Positions 1-9,665 are shown, counted from the first letter of the stretch. The stretch is 34,080 nucleotides of DNA from Phycisphaeraceae bacterium (GCA_021297895.1 JAJTHN010000045.1:1-34080); one strand, 5' to 3'. The notes: generated by a model not told the origin, from the sequence alone. Numbers and translations are program-made.

Positions 1-3000
1 CGGCGGCGGTCGGCGGCGGCTTGCGCCACGCGGGCGGCGTCATCGCTGGTCAGGGTCGGCACCCCGGGGGCGGGCTGGGCCGAGCGCGGGCCCGCGGCGG
101 CGCGGGTGAGGCTGGCGAGGGTCTGGGCGGCGCGGCGGGCGCTGTCGGCGGCATCGAGCGGTGCCGCGTCGCGCATCAGCAGCCGGTCCCACGCGATGCG
201 GCGGGTGGCGATGTCCAGCAGCAGCACCGCCAGCGCGAGCCAGATGAGCAGCGTCCAGAGCGGAAGGCGGGCCTGCCGCGGCTGGACCTGGTCGCGGTCA
301 AAGAGCGCGGCGGTGCTGGCGGTCGGCGGCGGCCAGAGCGGGTAGACGCTGCCGCCGGCGGTGCGGGCGATCGCGGCCAGGAGCGTGTCGTTGGAGGCCA
401 GGCTGCGGAACTCCGCGCCGGGGGGACGGAAGGCGCCGACGACGATCGGCGGGGGTGGGCGGAGTGCGGGGGATGCGGCGGCGGGGGACGAAGGCGAGGT
501 TGGTGCGCGGGCGGAGATGGTGGCGATGGTTGCGCCGGGGATGGGTGCTGCGCCCTGCGTGTCCGCCGCGGCGGTGGCGGCGTACACGCCCGGGGCCTCC
601 TGCGTCAGCGCGAGAACGCGCCGCGAGCCATCGGGCGCGAAGATGCTCGCGGTGACCTCCAGCCCATCGGCGGGCCGGTCCTGCTCATCGTTGAGCTCGA
701 CGCGGATGCGCAGGCGGTCGCCGTCGAAGGCGAAGGTGGCCTCGCCGCGCTGGGTGTTGGCGGAGCGCGCGATGAGGCGGACGAGCTGGGACCAGAAGCG
801 CGCGTAGCCCGGCCAGTCCAGCCACGGGCCGGCCCAGTTGTGCGCATCGCTGGTGAACGCGGCGACGTTCCCCAGGCCCGCCTGCCAGTGGCTGAGCAGG
901 GGCTCGCCGGTGGGCGTGATGAGGGCGTCGGTCACGCCGGTGGGCTTGTTGTCGGTGATGGCGGGACGCTGCTGGGCCAGGGTGATGCCGTTGAGCGGCG
1001 GGAAGGGGAGCGGGAGCGCATCGGTCGCCGGGGAGGGGACGAGCGAGATGGGGTCGAAGGGCGTTTCGCGGATCGCGGGCGTGCGCACGACGCGGACAGC
1101 GCGGAGGAAGACGCGCGGGAGGAGGTTGGGATCGACGACCGAGTAGGCCTGCCCGCCGCCGATCTGCGCGAGCACGGCCAGGCCGTCGGCGTCGGCCCCG
1201 TCGCCGACGGAAATGGTCGAGACGCGGATGTTGTCAGCGCGCATCTGGCGGACCAGGTCGGGGAGCGTGGAGCGGCCGGAACTGATGCCGTCGGTCAGGA
1301 CGATGACGTGCTTCTGCGAGGCGTTGACGGCCTTGATCTGCTCGTACGCGGCGCGGAGCGCGGGAGGGATGTTCGTGCCGCCGCCGGGGGACAGGGCGCG
1401 GACGAGATCGGCGGTAGCGCGGGGGTCGGTGTTCGGGGCCAATGGCGCGACGACGGAGTAGGACGTGTCGAAGGCGATGACGCCGACGAAGTCGCGCGGG
1501 TCCATGGTCTCGATCGCCAGCGCGGCGCCCTCGTTGGCGATCTGCTGCTGCGTGCGGCTGGAGCCCATGACGGTGAAGCCCATCGAGCCGGAGGTGTCCA
1601 GGACGATGATCAGCGCGGTGGGCGGGGCGACGAGGCGCTCGGGCAGGTCGAGCAGCACGGGGAGGATGGGTTCGATGGGCGTGTTGCGCCAGCCGCCGGC
1701 CCCGAACGACGCCGGGCCGCCGGACATGATCAGGCCGCCGCCGAACTCGGTGACGTAGCGCTGAAGGGCGAGCTGGACGGGGGGCGCGAGGGCATCGGCC
1801 GGGACGTTCTGGAGGATGACGGCGTCGAAGGCCTGAAGGGCCAGGAGGTCGTCGGTCAGCGCGGCGGGGGCGATGACGGAGGTGCGGATCCCCGCGGCAT
1901 CGAGGGCGCGGGGGAGAATGCGGCCGGGGCTGTCGGCGTCGGCATCGGCGATGCCATCGAGAACGAGCACCGAGCCGCCGCCGGGGGTGATGGTGAAGGA
2001 CTCGGCGCGGTTGTTGGCGTCGGCGGTGTCGGCGGGGGGGGGCGGGTGTTGAGGCGGAGGCGGCGGGCTCGAAGACGGCGCTGAGGCGGTGGACAAGGCC
2101 GGTCGAGAGCGGGACGCTGAGGACGATGACGTTCCGTCCGGCGGTGAGCGAGACGGGCAGGCCGAGCCGCGGGTCGGCGGGTGAGACATCGACCTCGGAG
2201 GACTCTTCGAAGACGCGGAGGATGCCGTCGGCGGGGCCGGTGCTGGTGAGGGTGACGCGTGCGGCGATGACGGCGCCCGGGCTGGCGCGGGCGGGGGTGT
2301 CGAGGGACTCGACGATGACTTCGTTCTGCACGCGATAGGAGAGCGGGACGACATCGATGCGGATGGGGTCGCGCGCGCCGGGGGCGAAGGTCTCGGCCAG
2401 CGCGAGGGCGTCGCCCTGGGTCTGGTTGCCGTCGCTGAAGATGATGATGCGGCGGCGCGCATCCGGCGGGAACATCGCGCGGGCGAGGCGCAGCGCGCCG
2501 GCGAGGTCGGTGCCTTCGGCGCGTGAGCCCGGTGCATCGAAGGGGCGATCGATGACATCGGGGATGCGGCGGTCGTTGTCGGCGGGGTCGGCCAGGAGCG
2601 CGGCGCGGCGGCCGGGGGTGGGCGGGGCGATGGGAACGAGGCGGCTGTCGAAGGCGATGATGCCCAGAAGGTCATCCGGGCCGCGGGCGCTAGCGGTGGC
2701 GCGGAGCCAGTCGCGGACGGCATCGAGGGCGGGGCGCGTGGCGGGGTTGTCGGCGGTGGAGGACGCCGCGGGGGCGGTGGCGAAGGTGCGGACGCTGGTG
2801 GAGACATCGACCAGGGCGACGACGGCGACGCGGTCGCTGGTGCGGATGGTGCTCGCGCCGGCGAGGGCCAGGGCCAGGAGCGCGAAAAGGACAAGGCGGA
2901 GGGTGATCGCGGAGATGCGGCGGGCGCGCGACATGGCGCGGAGGGCCAGTGCGCCGACGGTCGCGAGAAAGACACCCGCGAGCGCGATGAGGAGCCAGGC

Positions 3001-3027
3001 GGGTTGCTCGAGGACGAGTTCGGGCAT
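1..3027 (-). CDS. Membrane protein with two VWA domains and an amidotransferase-like domain (partial, frameshifted)
   Basis: Starts at the ATG at 3027 and runs off the left edge, so the C-terminus is missing. Two membrane helices (about residues 10-31 and 40-58) precede a first VWA domain whose metal site is intact: DVSTS at residues 74-78, a Thr in AEGTDL and SDG in IIIFSDGNQT. The frame is broken at nine G (2034-2042). One base fewer restores an open frame to the window edge. That second part carries a GATase1-like segment (FGGGLIMSGGPASFGAGGW), a second VWA domain (VLDTSGSMG, GGGTNI, VLTDG) and another membrane helix near 190-260. Both VWA sites look functional, so divalent-metal-dependent protein binding at the membrane is likely; the GATase-like part probably has no catalysis. 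It follows the upstream gene's stop by 6 bases, so the two are likely co-transcribed. The break is either a homopolymer sequencing error or real; continued coding on both sides favours error or slippage over decay. Confidence 0.85.
2034..2042. repeat. Run of nine G interrupting the VWA gene
   Basis: Nine consecutive G on the plus strand (C on the coding strand) lie exactly where the VWA protein's reading frame changes. Upstream codons read Thr-Pro-Ala-Pro-Pro. With eight bases the next codons read Ala-Asp-Thr-Ala-Asp-Ala-Asn-Asn and the frame stays open for 2 kb; with nine the frame becomes Arg/His/Pro-rich nonsense. Confidence 0.9.
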
Positions 3028-3033
3028 GGAAGA

Positions 3034-5973
3034 TCAGCGGGGCGCGGAGGAGGGCGCGGCGGGGGCGGGGGATGCGGGCGCGGGGGTGGAGGCGGGGGGG
3101 GGCGTTGCGGCGGGAGGTGTTGCGGGTGCTGCGGGTGTGGCGGGGGTTGTCGCGGGTGCGAGATCCTGCCGGAGGCGGTCGAAGTATCGTCGCAGGAGGG
3201 GCCTTTGGCGCGCGGGGACGGACTGGTCTTCGATCGCGCGCTGGGCGGTGTCGGCCGCGTCGCGGATGGCTTGGCGTGCGGCGGGAGCGGGGGCGGTACG
3301 GTCGCCGGCGGGGCCGAGCCACTCGCTGATGATGCGTTGTGAGGAATCGGGCGCGGGGGCGGTGCGGGCGTCGATGGTGGTGGTGCGGGCGTTGTCGAGT
3401 TTGGTGGCGGAGTCGTTCAGTCGCGGGCCGCGGGCGGAGGTGCCGGGTGTTGATGAGCCGGGGCGCGGCGTGGCGGAGGGATCGCCCGGGGCGGGCGCGG
3501 CGGCGCGGTCGGGGTTGGCGGCGTCGGGCGGGGTGGAGTTGGTCGGATCGGGAAGCGAGGCGGTGGGGTCCGGAGAGGACGGGATTGATGAGGGGGGCGT
3601 GAGTGATTCATCGGGCGAGCGGCCGGCACGCTCGGCGGCTTGCCGCGCGAGGTCGGCGAGTTCGCGCTGTTCTTCGGGCGTGGCGTTGTTCCAGAGGTCT
3701 TCGGCGGCTTGGCGGAGGCGATCGCTCTGCTGCTGGCGCTCGGTGGCGCGCTGCGGGGCGCGGGAGAGGTCGTCGAGAGAGTCGCGGAGGCGCTCGATGG
3801 CGGAGCGCGCCGAGGTTGGTGGCGCGCCGTCGGGAGCGGCGCGGTCGCCGGGCGAGTTGGAGGGCTGCTGGTTGGGCTGGGTGGAGTCCGATGCGCGGGG
3901 TTGGCCCGCAGGTTGTTCGGTGGGTTCGTTGGGTTGCGCGGGGATGGAGGGTCGGCCCTGTTGCTGGCCTTGCTGTTGGCCCTGTTGCTGGCCCTGCTGT
4001 TGGCCGGGTGTTGCGGGCTGGTTGGGAGATGGCGTCGGTTGCCGCGGCGACGTGGACTGGCCTTGCTGGGAGACGGGGACCGAGCTGGGGGTGGGGTTGG
4101 GCGTGGTCGTGGGCGCTGGTTGGTCGCCGGGGGCGGGTTGATCGGAGGGCGAAGGTTGATCGCTGGGCGCGGAGCCGGGCGCAGCGGGCGGCTGGCCGGG
4201 TTGGTCGGCGGGTTGCGGGGTTTGTTGCTGGCCGCTCTGTTGGCCCTGCTGTTGGCCAGTCTGCTGGTTCTGTTGCTGGTTCTGCTGTTGGCCTTGTTGG
4301 CGTTCGCCCGGTTGCTGGGTGGATTGTGGATTCTGGGGCGATGGCTCGCGCCCGGGCGCAGGTTGGGTTTGGGGCTGAGTTTGCGGTTGGGGCTGTGCGG
4401 GCGGCGGTGCGGATTCGCGTGCTGCTTCGCGCAGCGTTTCGGCGAGGTTCTGTTGCTGCTGGCGTGCGGCGTTGTCGGCCTGGCGCTCGCGCTGCTCGCG
4501 GGCGGCGGCGTCGGCGAGTTCCGCCGCGCGCTCGGGGGGGATACCGGCGTCGCGGAGGCGCTCCTCGATCTGACGCGGGTCGGTCGACTGCGGCGACTGC
4601 GGATCGATCGGGGGTTGCTCGCGGGCGGCAAGTTCCTGATTGACGCGGTCGGTCGCGGGGGTGGGCTGCTGGGTGGGCGGCTGGGTGGGCTCGGGGCTTG
4701 GCGGCGTGTCGGCTCGCTGGCCGTCGCGTGAGGGGGGCCGGCGAGTCGGATCGTTTGCTGGGGGCGTGTCGGGCCTTGACGGCGGCGCGGGGGGTGACGG
4801 CTGGTCGAGTTGTTGAGCGAGGTCTTCCAACGCGCGGGCGGCTTGGGCTCGCTCATCGGGGGACATGGAGGGGAGTTGGCGGGCGAGTTCGTCGGCGGCG
4901 CGGGCTGCGGCGGCGAGGTCGCCGCGGGTGATGGCTTCGCGGAGATTGTCGGCGGGGGATTCGGGGGTGGTGTCGCCAGCCGCGGCGGTTGCTTCATCGA
5001 GGGATGAGGAGGGCGAGCCGGGCGTGGGGCCGGGGGCCGAGCCGGTGCTGCGTGCGGCACGCGCGGGGGTCTGCTCGCGTGCCGCGGCCTGTTCGCTCAG
5101 GCGACGCGCGAGGGCGTCGGCGGCATCGCGGTCGCGCTGGGCCTGGCGGGAGAGTTCACCGGCGAGCGATTCGACGGCCTTGGCCGAGCGCGTGCGGGAC
5201 TCATCGGGTGAGATCTGGCCGGAGCGGAGTTCGGACTCGATGCGAGAGAGTTCTGAGAGCGCGCTGGCGGAGCCGGCATCGGCGGTCTGGGCGGTACGCT
5301 CGTTCTGCGAGGCGCTCTGGGCCTGGAGTTGCTCGCGGAGTTGGCGGACGCTTTCGGCGGCTCGGGCGGCATCGGCGGCGCGTTGCTCGGGGGTGACTCG
5401 GATCGGGCGAGGCGAGTCGGTGATGCCGAGCGTTGCCAGAAGAGAGTTTGCGGGCTGACGGAGGATGCCGACGGGCGTGAGCAGAAGGACGGATGCGCCG
5501 GCGGCGAGCGCAGCCAGAGCGGACCCGAAGCGGAGGGCGGTGCTTCGGCTGGTCATCGGGAACGCGGCGGCGATGCGCGCGGGGGTGATCGCACGGATCG
5601 CATCGTCGGCCTCGGCGCGGGCGAAGCGCTCCATGGCGGTGCTGGCCCCCACTTGCAACGCGATGATGAGTTGGTCGTTGAGGTTCAGGCGTGCATCGGC
5701 GATTGATGCCGCGCGGATGAGGCCGGGACGGCCGCGCCAGGAGCGTGCGGCGAGCACACCGGCGATCATCGACAGCAGGACCGGCGGCGCAAGGAGGATG
5801 GCGAGCGATGTCGGCGTGGCGGCCAGAGGGGCGACGTTGAGTGCGTGCAGCGAAACGCTGGAGATGCCGGAGATGGCGGACCCGAGCGCGGCCCAGCGCG
5901 CGGCGGCGCTGAGGGCGGAGGCACGACGGAGTCGGGAACGGATCGACGCGGCGTGGCGCTCACTCGCGGACAT
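3034..5973 (-). CDS. Large Gln/Pro/Arg-rich membrane protein with coiled-coil tracts (DUF4175-like architecture)
   Basis: 979 residues starting at the ATG at 5973. The N-terminus has hydrophobic segments at about residues 20-75 and a further helix near 148-170. Between them is ADARLNLNDQLIIALQ, which resembles the segment found in alphaproteobacterial DUF4175 membrane proteins. The rest is hydrophilic: Ala/Arg/Glu-rich helical stretches with many 'AxELARQL' type heptads, separated by Pro/Gln/Ser-rich low-complexity linkers including GQQQ tandem repeats. No enzyme motif is visible. It sits directly upstream of the double-VWA gene (6-base gap) and downstream of the kinase. I infer an envelope-associated scaffold acting with the VWA protein. 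The DUF4175 comparison is from architecture only, and the long disordered part would align poorly. Confidence 0.75.
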   Translation of the reverse strand: MSASERHAASIRSRLRRASALSAAARWAALGSAISGISSVSLHALNVAPLAATPTSLAILLAPPVLLSMIAGVLAARSWRGRPGLIRAASIADARLNLNDQLIIALQVGASTAMERFARAEADDAIRAITPARIAAAFPMTSRSTALRFGSALAALAAGASVLLLTPVGILRQPANSLLATLGITDSPRPIRVTPEQRAADAARAAESVRQLREQLQAQSASQNERTAQTADAGSASALSELSRIESELRSGQISPDESRTRSAKAVESLAGELSRQAQRDRDAADALARRLSEQAAAREQTPARAARSTGSAPGPTPGSPSSSLDEATAAAGDTTPESPADNLREAITRGDLAAAARAADELARQLPSMSPDERAQAARALEDLAQQLDQPSPPAPPSRPDTPPANDPTRRPPSRDGQRADTPPSPEPTQPPTQQPTPATDRVNQELAAREQPPIDPQSPQSTDPRQIEERLRDAGIPPERAAELADAAAREQRERQADNAARQQQQNLAETLREAARESAPPPAQPQPQTQPQTQPAPGREPSPQNPQSTQQPGERQQGQQQNQQQNQQTGQQQGQQSGQQQTPQPADQPGQPPAAPGSAPSDQPSPSDQPAPGDQPAPTTTPNPTPSSVPVSQQGQSTSPRQPTPSPNQPATPGQQQGQQQGQQQGQQQGRPSIPAQPNEPTEQPAGQPRASDSTQPNQQPSNSPGDRAAPDGAPPTSARSAIERLRDSLDDLSRAPQRATERQQQSDRLRQAAEDLWNNATPEEQRELADLARQAAERAGRSPDESLTPPSSIPSSPDPTASLPDPTNSTPPDAANPDRAAAPAPGDPSATPRPGSSTPGTSARGPRLNDSATKLDNARTTTIDARTAPAPDSSQRIISEWLGPAGDRTAPAPAARQAIRDAADTAQRAIEDQSVPARQRPLLRRYFDRLRQDLAPATTPATPAAPATPPAATPPPASTPAPASPAPAAPSSAPR
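3958..4005. repeat. Four tandem 12-base units encoding Gly-Gln-Gln-Gln
   Basis: Units at 3958-3969, 3970-3981, 3982-3993 and 3994-4005 differ only at synonymous positions of Gln/Gly codons and encode four GQQQ repeats in the minus-strand membrane protein. A second Gln-rich tract lies at about 4228-4310. The units preserve frame, so copy number could change without breaking the gene. Confidence 0.9.
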
Positions 5974-6030
5974 GCATGACTGTACGACGGCTCGGGGGTG
6001 TGTGATCGGTGCGGAGCGTCGGCACGGCGA

Positions 6031-8517
6031 TCAGGGTGGTGTGGCTGATGATTCGGGGTCGGCCGCGGCGGATGGATCGGCGGCGGGTGAGAGGGGCTCG
6101 GGGGTCTGCGGCGGGGTGTTGAAGAGGGACTCTGGGAAGGGCATGAGCAGGGCCGAGCGGATGGAGGACACGGTGTCGACGCGGGCCGTGGCGGCGACGA
6201 CCCATGAGCTGAGGGAGACCGGCTCGGTGCTCGCCAGGCCGAGGATCATGATGGCGTCGATCTGCGGCTGAGCGGGATCGGATCGGCGAGAGTCGAGCCA
6301 GATGCGGGTGCGGTTGAAGGCGTCGCTGGAGCCGTGCGGGACGAGGCCGATGGCGGCGCGGTATGAGGCCTCGAGGGTGCTCAGTGCGGCGGGGCTGAGG
6401 ACTTTGTCGGTCTGGTTCTCTGCAGGGGTCTTTGTCGCGGGCGAGACTTGTGAGTCTTCAGGGGTCGCGGTCGGCGCAGAGTTCTGGGCGGGGTCGAGGA
6501 TCGTAAAGCCTGCGGCGCGGAGGTGGTCGATTCGGTCATTGACCAGGAGCGCGGGCAGACCGAGGGTGAGCGCGGGCTCGCGCAGGATGAGGATTCGCGC
6601 GGGTGTTCTGATTGATGTGATCGTCGCGGCGGGAACGCGGACGGTGTTGAAACGCGAGACGATGTTTCGGGGCGCGGGGACGGGCACGCCGTCGATCGAC
6701 ACGGCGATTGGGTGGGGCGTGCCGGAGAGATCCGGCCTGGGAATGGTGCGCACGCGGTCATTCTCTCGGCTGGCCTGGATACCGGCGAGGGCGAACATCA
6801 TGACGAGGAAGGCAATTCCGGCGGCGGCAAGGACGCCGGAGTTGAGGGTGATGGGTCTGCGCGGGCCGTGAATGCCCAGGACGCCGGGGTGGCGTGACAT
6901 GCGCTCGTGTGCACGCTGGCGGCGCTGTTCCATTCGTGCGCGGGCGGAGAGGAGTTGCTCGCGTGCGGGCCGAGAGGGGGACTTCGGCGGCAGAGGCGTC
7001 GCGGCGAAGGCGGGGATAAACGCGGGCGGGGTGGCTGGTGCGGTGTCGGCGATGCCGGGGGAAGCGGATGCGTTCTCGGGAGACGGGGCATTGGCGAGCG
7101 CGGGGGCGGCGACCGCGACCGCGGCGGCGTCATCGGCGGAAAGGGCCGCGCGGAAACTTGGCAGTTGAGCGGGGCGCACGGCGAAGGGGTCGGGAGACTC
7201 GGCGACGACTCGGAGGTCCGCGAGGGCCTCGGCGGCGGAGGCGTAGCGCTTGTCGTAGTCGGTCATCGCGCGGCGGACGATCCAGCGGAGAGCCTCGGGG
7301 CAGCGGCGGGTGATCTGGGAGAGTGCGCCGTGAGCGGGAAAGTTGTTCTCGATCATGGCGAAGAGGACAGCGCCGGAGCCGTAGATGTCGAACTTTGCGC
7401 CATCGACATCGGCGACCTTCACGCCGCGGAGAGCCATGCGGACCATTTCGGGATCGCGGAAGTACTCGGTGCCGTGGGTTGTGAGGGTCATGGTCGAGCG
7501 GAGGGGCGTGAGGAGCCCGAAGTCGACCAGATGAGCGCGATGGTCGGCGGAACTGACGATGATGTTGTCCGGCTTGATGTCCTTGTGCCAGAGGCCGGCG
7601 CGGTGGTATTGATCGAGGGTGGTCAACAGGTCGAGCGCGTAGCCGGTGATCGTGCGGATGGCGGGTGTATCGAGGCCCTGCGCGCTTGCGGCGGCGTGGA
7701 GCGATTGGACCGCCAGGCCCAGCGACGGGCCCGGGACGAACTTCATGACGTAGTAGAAGCGGTCGCTCGAGAGATCGTGCTCGAGAACCAGACCCATTCG
7801 GCGCGCGGCGATGAGGGCGCGGTTCTCGCGCACGATCTGCGGGAGGCTGCTGCCCTCGCGGACGGAGAAGGACTTGATGACGACCTGATCGATGCCGTCG
7901 AAGCCCGCGGCGGCGAGTTCGGCGAGTTTGCGTGCATCGGGACGTGCGATGTAGAGGCGGCTGCCTGATCCGCCGCCGGGGAGCGTGCCGGTGATGGTGT
8001 AGCCATCGAAGACGCCGGGGCGCGAGTGGCGCGGTGCGGAGGCGTTGGTGTCGGGCGTGGGCTGGCTGAGGGTGTTGAGGTTCTGATCGCTTGTGGGTAC
8101 GACGGGGAGGGTCGGGCCGGGCGCGCCGAGCATCGCGGCGGGGACGCGGCGCTCGATCCCTTCGACGAGCGGGTCGAGCATGAGCAGGCGTGCGGGGTGG
8201 CCGATGAGCAGGCGATAGAAGCAGGCGGCCAGGGCGGTGAGTTCTGTCGCGACGGCGTTTGAAAAGTGCCGCGAGGCGGACCAGCGGCCGACGAAGACGT
8301 TTCCGAGGACCAGGAAGATGAAGACGATCGCGGTGATGAGTGTGCCCAGAGCGCGGAGGGTGTCGGTGATGGTGTTGCGGATGAAGCGTGAGATGAGACC
8401 GAAGAGATAGCCGAGCCCGCGGAGGATGGGCATGATGGCGAACATGAGGGCGACGAGCACCAATGGGATGATGACGAAGAGGGCGAACAAGCCGAAGATG
8501 CCGAAGATGAGTTCCAT
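6031..8517 (-). CDS. Membrane-anchored Ser/Thr protein kinase
   Basis: 828 residues. Two hydrophobic segments precede the kinase domain (about residues 2-30 and 58-76). The kinase spans roughly 172-440: glycine loop LPGGGSGSRLY (179-189), the ATP lysine K215 in VVIKS, the catalytic loop HKDIKPDN (311-318, with HKD instead of the usual HRD), VDFG with D332, and GTEYFRDPE in the activation segment. It therefore looks catalytically competent. After a Pro/Ala-rich linker a third helix (about 560-580) leads to a C-terminal domain of about 250 residues, presumably outside the cytoplasm and a likely sensor; I recognise no known fold in it. The gene lies between the sigma factor and the Gln-rich membrane protein on the same strand. 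Its substrates may be among these neighbours, but that is inference. Confidence 0.93.
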   Translation of the reverse strand: MELIFGIFGLFALFVIIPLVLVALMFAIMPILRGLGYLFGLISRFIRNTITDTLRALGTLITAIVFIFLVLGNVFVGRWSASRHFSNAVATELTALAACFYRLLIGHPARLLMLDPLVEGIERRVPAAMLGAPGPTLPVVPTSDQNLNTLSQPTPDTNASAPRHSRPGVFDGYTITGTLPGGGSGSRLYIARPDARKLAELAAAGFDGIDQVVIKSFSVREGSSLPQIVRENRALIAARRMGLVLEHDLSSDRFYYVMKFVPGPSLGLAVQSLHAAASAQGLDTPAIRTITGYALDLLTTLDQYHRAGLWHKDIKPDNIIVSSADHRAHLVDFGLLTPLRSTMTLTTHGTEYFRDPEMVRMALRGVKVADVDGAKFDIYGSGAVLFAMIENNFPAHGALSQITRRCPEALRWIVRRAMTDYDKRYASAAEALADLRVVAESPDPFAVRPAQLPSFRAALSADDAAAVAVAAPALANAPSPENASASPGIADTAPATPPAFIPAFAATPLPPKSPSRPAREQLLSARARMEQRRQRAHERMSRHPGVLGIHGPRRPITLNSGVLAAAGIAFLVMMFALAGIQASRENDRVRTIPRPDLSGTPHPIAVSIDGVPVPAPRNIVSRFNTVRVPAATITSIRTPARILILREPALTLGLPALLVNDRIDHLRAAGFTILDPAQNSAPTATPEDSQVSPATKTPAENQTDKVLSPAALSTLEASYRAAIGLVPHGSSDAFNRTRIWLDSRRSDPAQPQIDAIMILGLASTEPVSLSSWVVAATARVDTVSSIRSALLMPFPESLFNTPPQTPEPLSPAADPSAAADPESSATPP

Positions 8518-8670
8518 GGTGGCAGATCCGCTTGGGGCCGTGGCGGTGGTGCATTCGCGGTGAGCGCGATGGGCCGACGCCGGGGGTTGCGGATGTTGTT
8601 CGGTTTTCGCGCGGCGGGTTTTCGCGGGGGCGTTGCAGCCGGACTGGGACGAGTGTACCGGCGCGTGCGG

Positions 8671-9522
8671 TTATCGGCGCGGGCCGGCTTCGTCGCTTTC
8701 GCCGGCGATTCGGGCGCGGCGGTAGATCTCCCCCACTGCTTCGTCGAACTGCGTGTCGTCGCCTTTGGAGGCGAGCAGGTCGACGCCGTTGACGCGGGCC
8801 TCGGCGAGTTCCTCCGCGGTGAAGGAGTAGGTGGCGATGATCTCCGAGAGGTGCCTGCGGAGGACATCGCGAACGCGGGCGAGGCGGCGAGAGACGGTGG
8901 GCTCGCTGATGCCGAGGTTCTCGGCGACGTCCTTGCCGGGCTGACCGTCGAGGACACGCATGCGGAAGATCTCAAAGTCGGCGAAGTCGCAGTGTTTCTC
9001 GGTGTGGCGGAGCGCGGCGTGGACCTTCGCCGCGAAGACGGCGGCCTCGTATGCGTCATCCGCGGCGGGGACAGTCGCGGCGGTCATCCAGGCCTCGTCG
9101 AGGCTGATGGCCTTGCCGACGGGCAGGACGCGCGGGGTGTCGGAGCCGGAGGTGGGGCCGGAAGCGGGGCCAGAGGTGGGCGGTGCCGAGGACGGGGCGA
9201 TGAACTTTCCTGCGCCGAGTCCGCCTCGTTTCTGGGCGTTTCGGCGGTCGATTTCATCGCCGAGGACGTGCTTGGCGATGGCCAGCAGCCAGGTGCTGAA
9301 GCGGGCGCCCTTTGAGGGGTCGTAGCGATCGATGCAGTCGCTGAGCGCGGCGAGGGTTTCCTGTGAGAGGTCCTGAACCGTGTCGGGGCCGATGCGTCCT
9401 TTGCCCCAGCGGGAGAGTTGGGCCTGGAGAACGGGGCCGAAGGTCTGCCAGAGTTCGAACCAGGCGGCCTGATCCTGGGCGCGGAGGCGAGAGATGAAGT
9501 TGGTGGTGAGGCTGTTGAGCAT
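8671..9522 (-). CDS. RNA polymerase sigma factor, sigma-70 family (ECF-like)
   Basis: 283 residues from the ATG at 9522. The open frame continues further upstream, but the sigma homology starts with MLNSLTTNFISRLRAQDQAA and the extension is low-quality sequence. Region 2 is clear (TVQDLSQETLAALSDCIDRY, then GARFSTWLLAIAKHVLGDEI), with the basic end of region 2.4 at DRRNAQKR. A Ser/Pro/Gly-rich linker of about 60 residues separates it from region 4, whose helix-turn-helix is DVAENLGISEPTVSRRLARV. A C-terminal extension of about 45 residues follows the helix-turn-helix. No anti-sigma gene is adjacent; the neighbouring Ser/Thr kinase is a plausible controller, as known for some planctomycete and actinobacterial ECF groups. 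Confidence 0.92.
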   Translation of the reverse strand: MLNSLTTNFISRLRAQDQAAWFELWQTFGPVLQAQLSRWGKGRIGPDTVQDLSQETLAALSDCIDRYDPSKGARFSTWLLAIAKHVLGDEIDRRNAQKRGGLGAGKFIAPSSAPPTSGPASGPTSGSDTPRVLPVGKAISLDEAWMTAATVPAADDAYEAAVFAAKVHAALRHTEKHCDFADFEIFRMRVLDGQPGKDVAENLGISEPTVSRRLARVRDVLRRHLSEIIATYSFTAEELAEARVNGVDLLASKGDDTQFDEAVGEIYRRARIAGESDEAGPRR

Positions 9523-9623
9523 GGATGGCCGCGGGTCGGACGGCCGGCAGAGCGTACAGCAGAATGGGCGTCGCGTGGTGGGTTGTCGGGGCGTGCGGGT
9601 GGGATCGGGTGGCGGTATCGGGC

Positions 9624-9665
9624 GGGGCGGAGTTGGCGGGGCGGAGTTGGCAGGGCGGAGTTGGC
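9624..9665. repeat. Three tandem 14-base repeats between divergent sigma and coiled-coil genes
   Basis: Units at 9624-9637, 9638-9651 and 9652-9665 read GGGGCGGAGTTGGC, the third with A for the first G. They lie in the 295-base divergent intergenic region, about 100 bases upstream of the sigma start and 150 upstream of the coiled-coil gene. The 14-base period does not match one helical turn. They could be repeated operator sites or simple slippage repeats. Confidence 0.85.

Noticed and set aside
21-2084. A 687-residue plus-strand open frame
   Set aside because: It is the antisense shadow of the VWA gene. Its Gly/Arg/Ala/Asp composition is that of GC-rich non-coding frames, and the minus-strand frames on both sides of the nine-G run encode recognisable domains.
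3958-4005. CRISPR or short tandem DNA array
   Set aside because: The repeats are contiguous 12-base codon repeats without spacers and lie inside a coding frame.
3637-4731. Plus-strand Leu/Gly-rich open frames opposite the Gln-rich protein
   Set aside because: Leucine-rich runs are the antisense of Gln codons (CAG/CAA to CTG/TTG), so they are shadows rather than membrane proteins.
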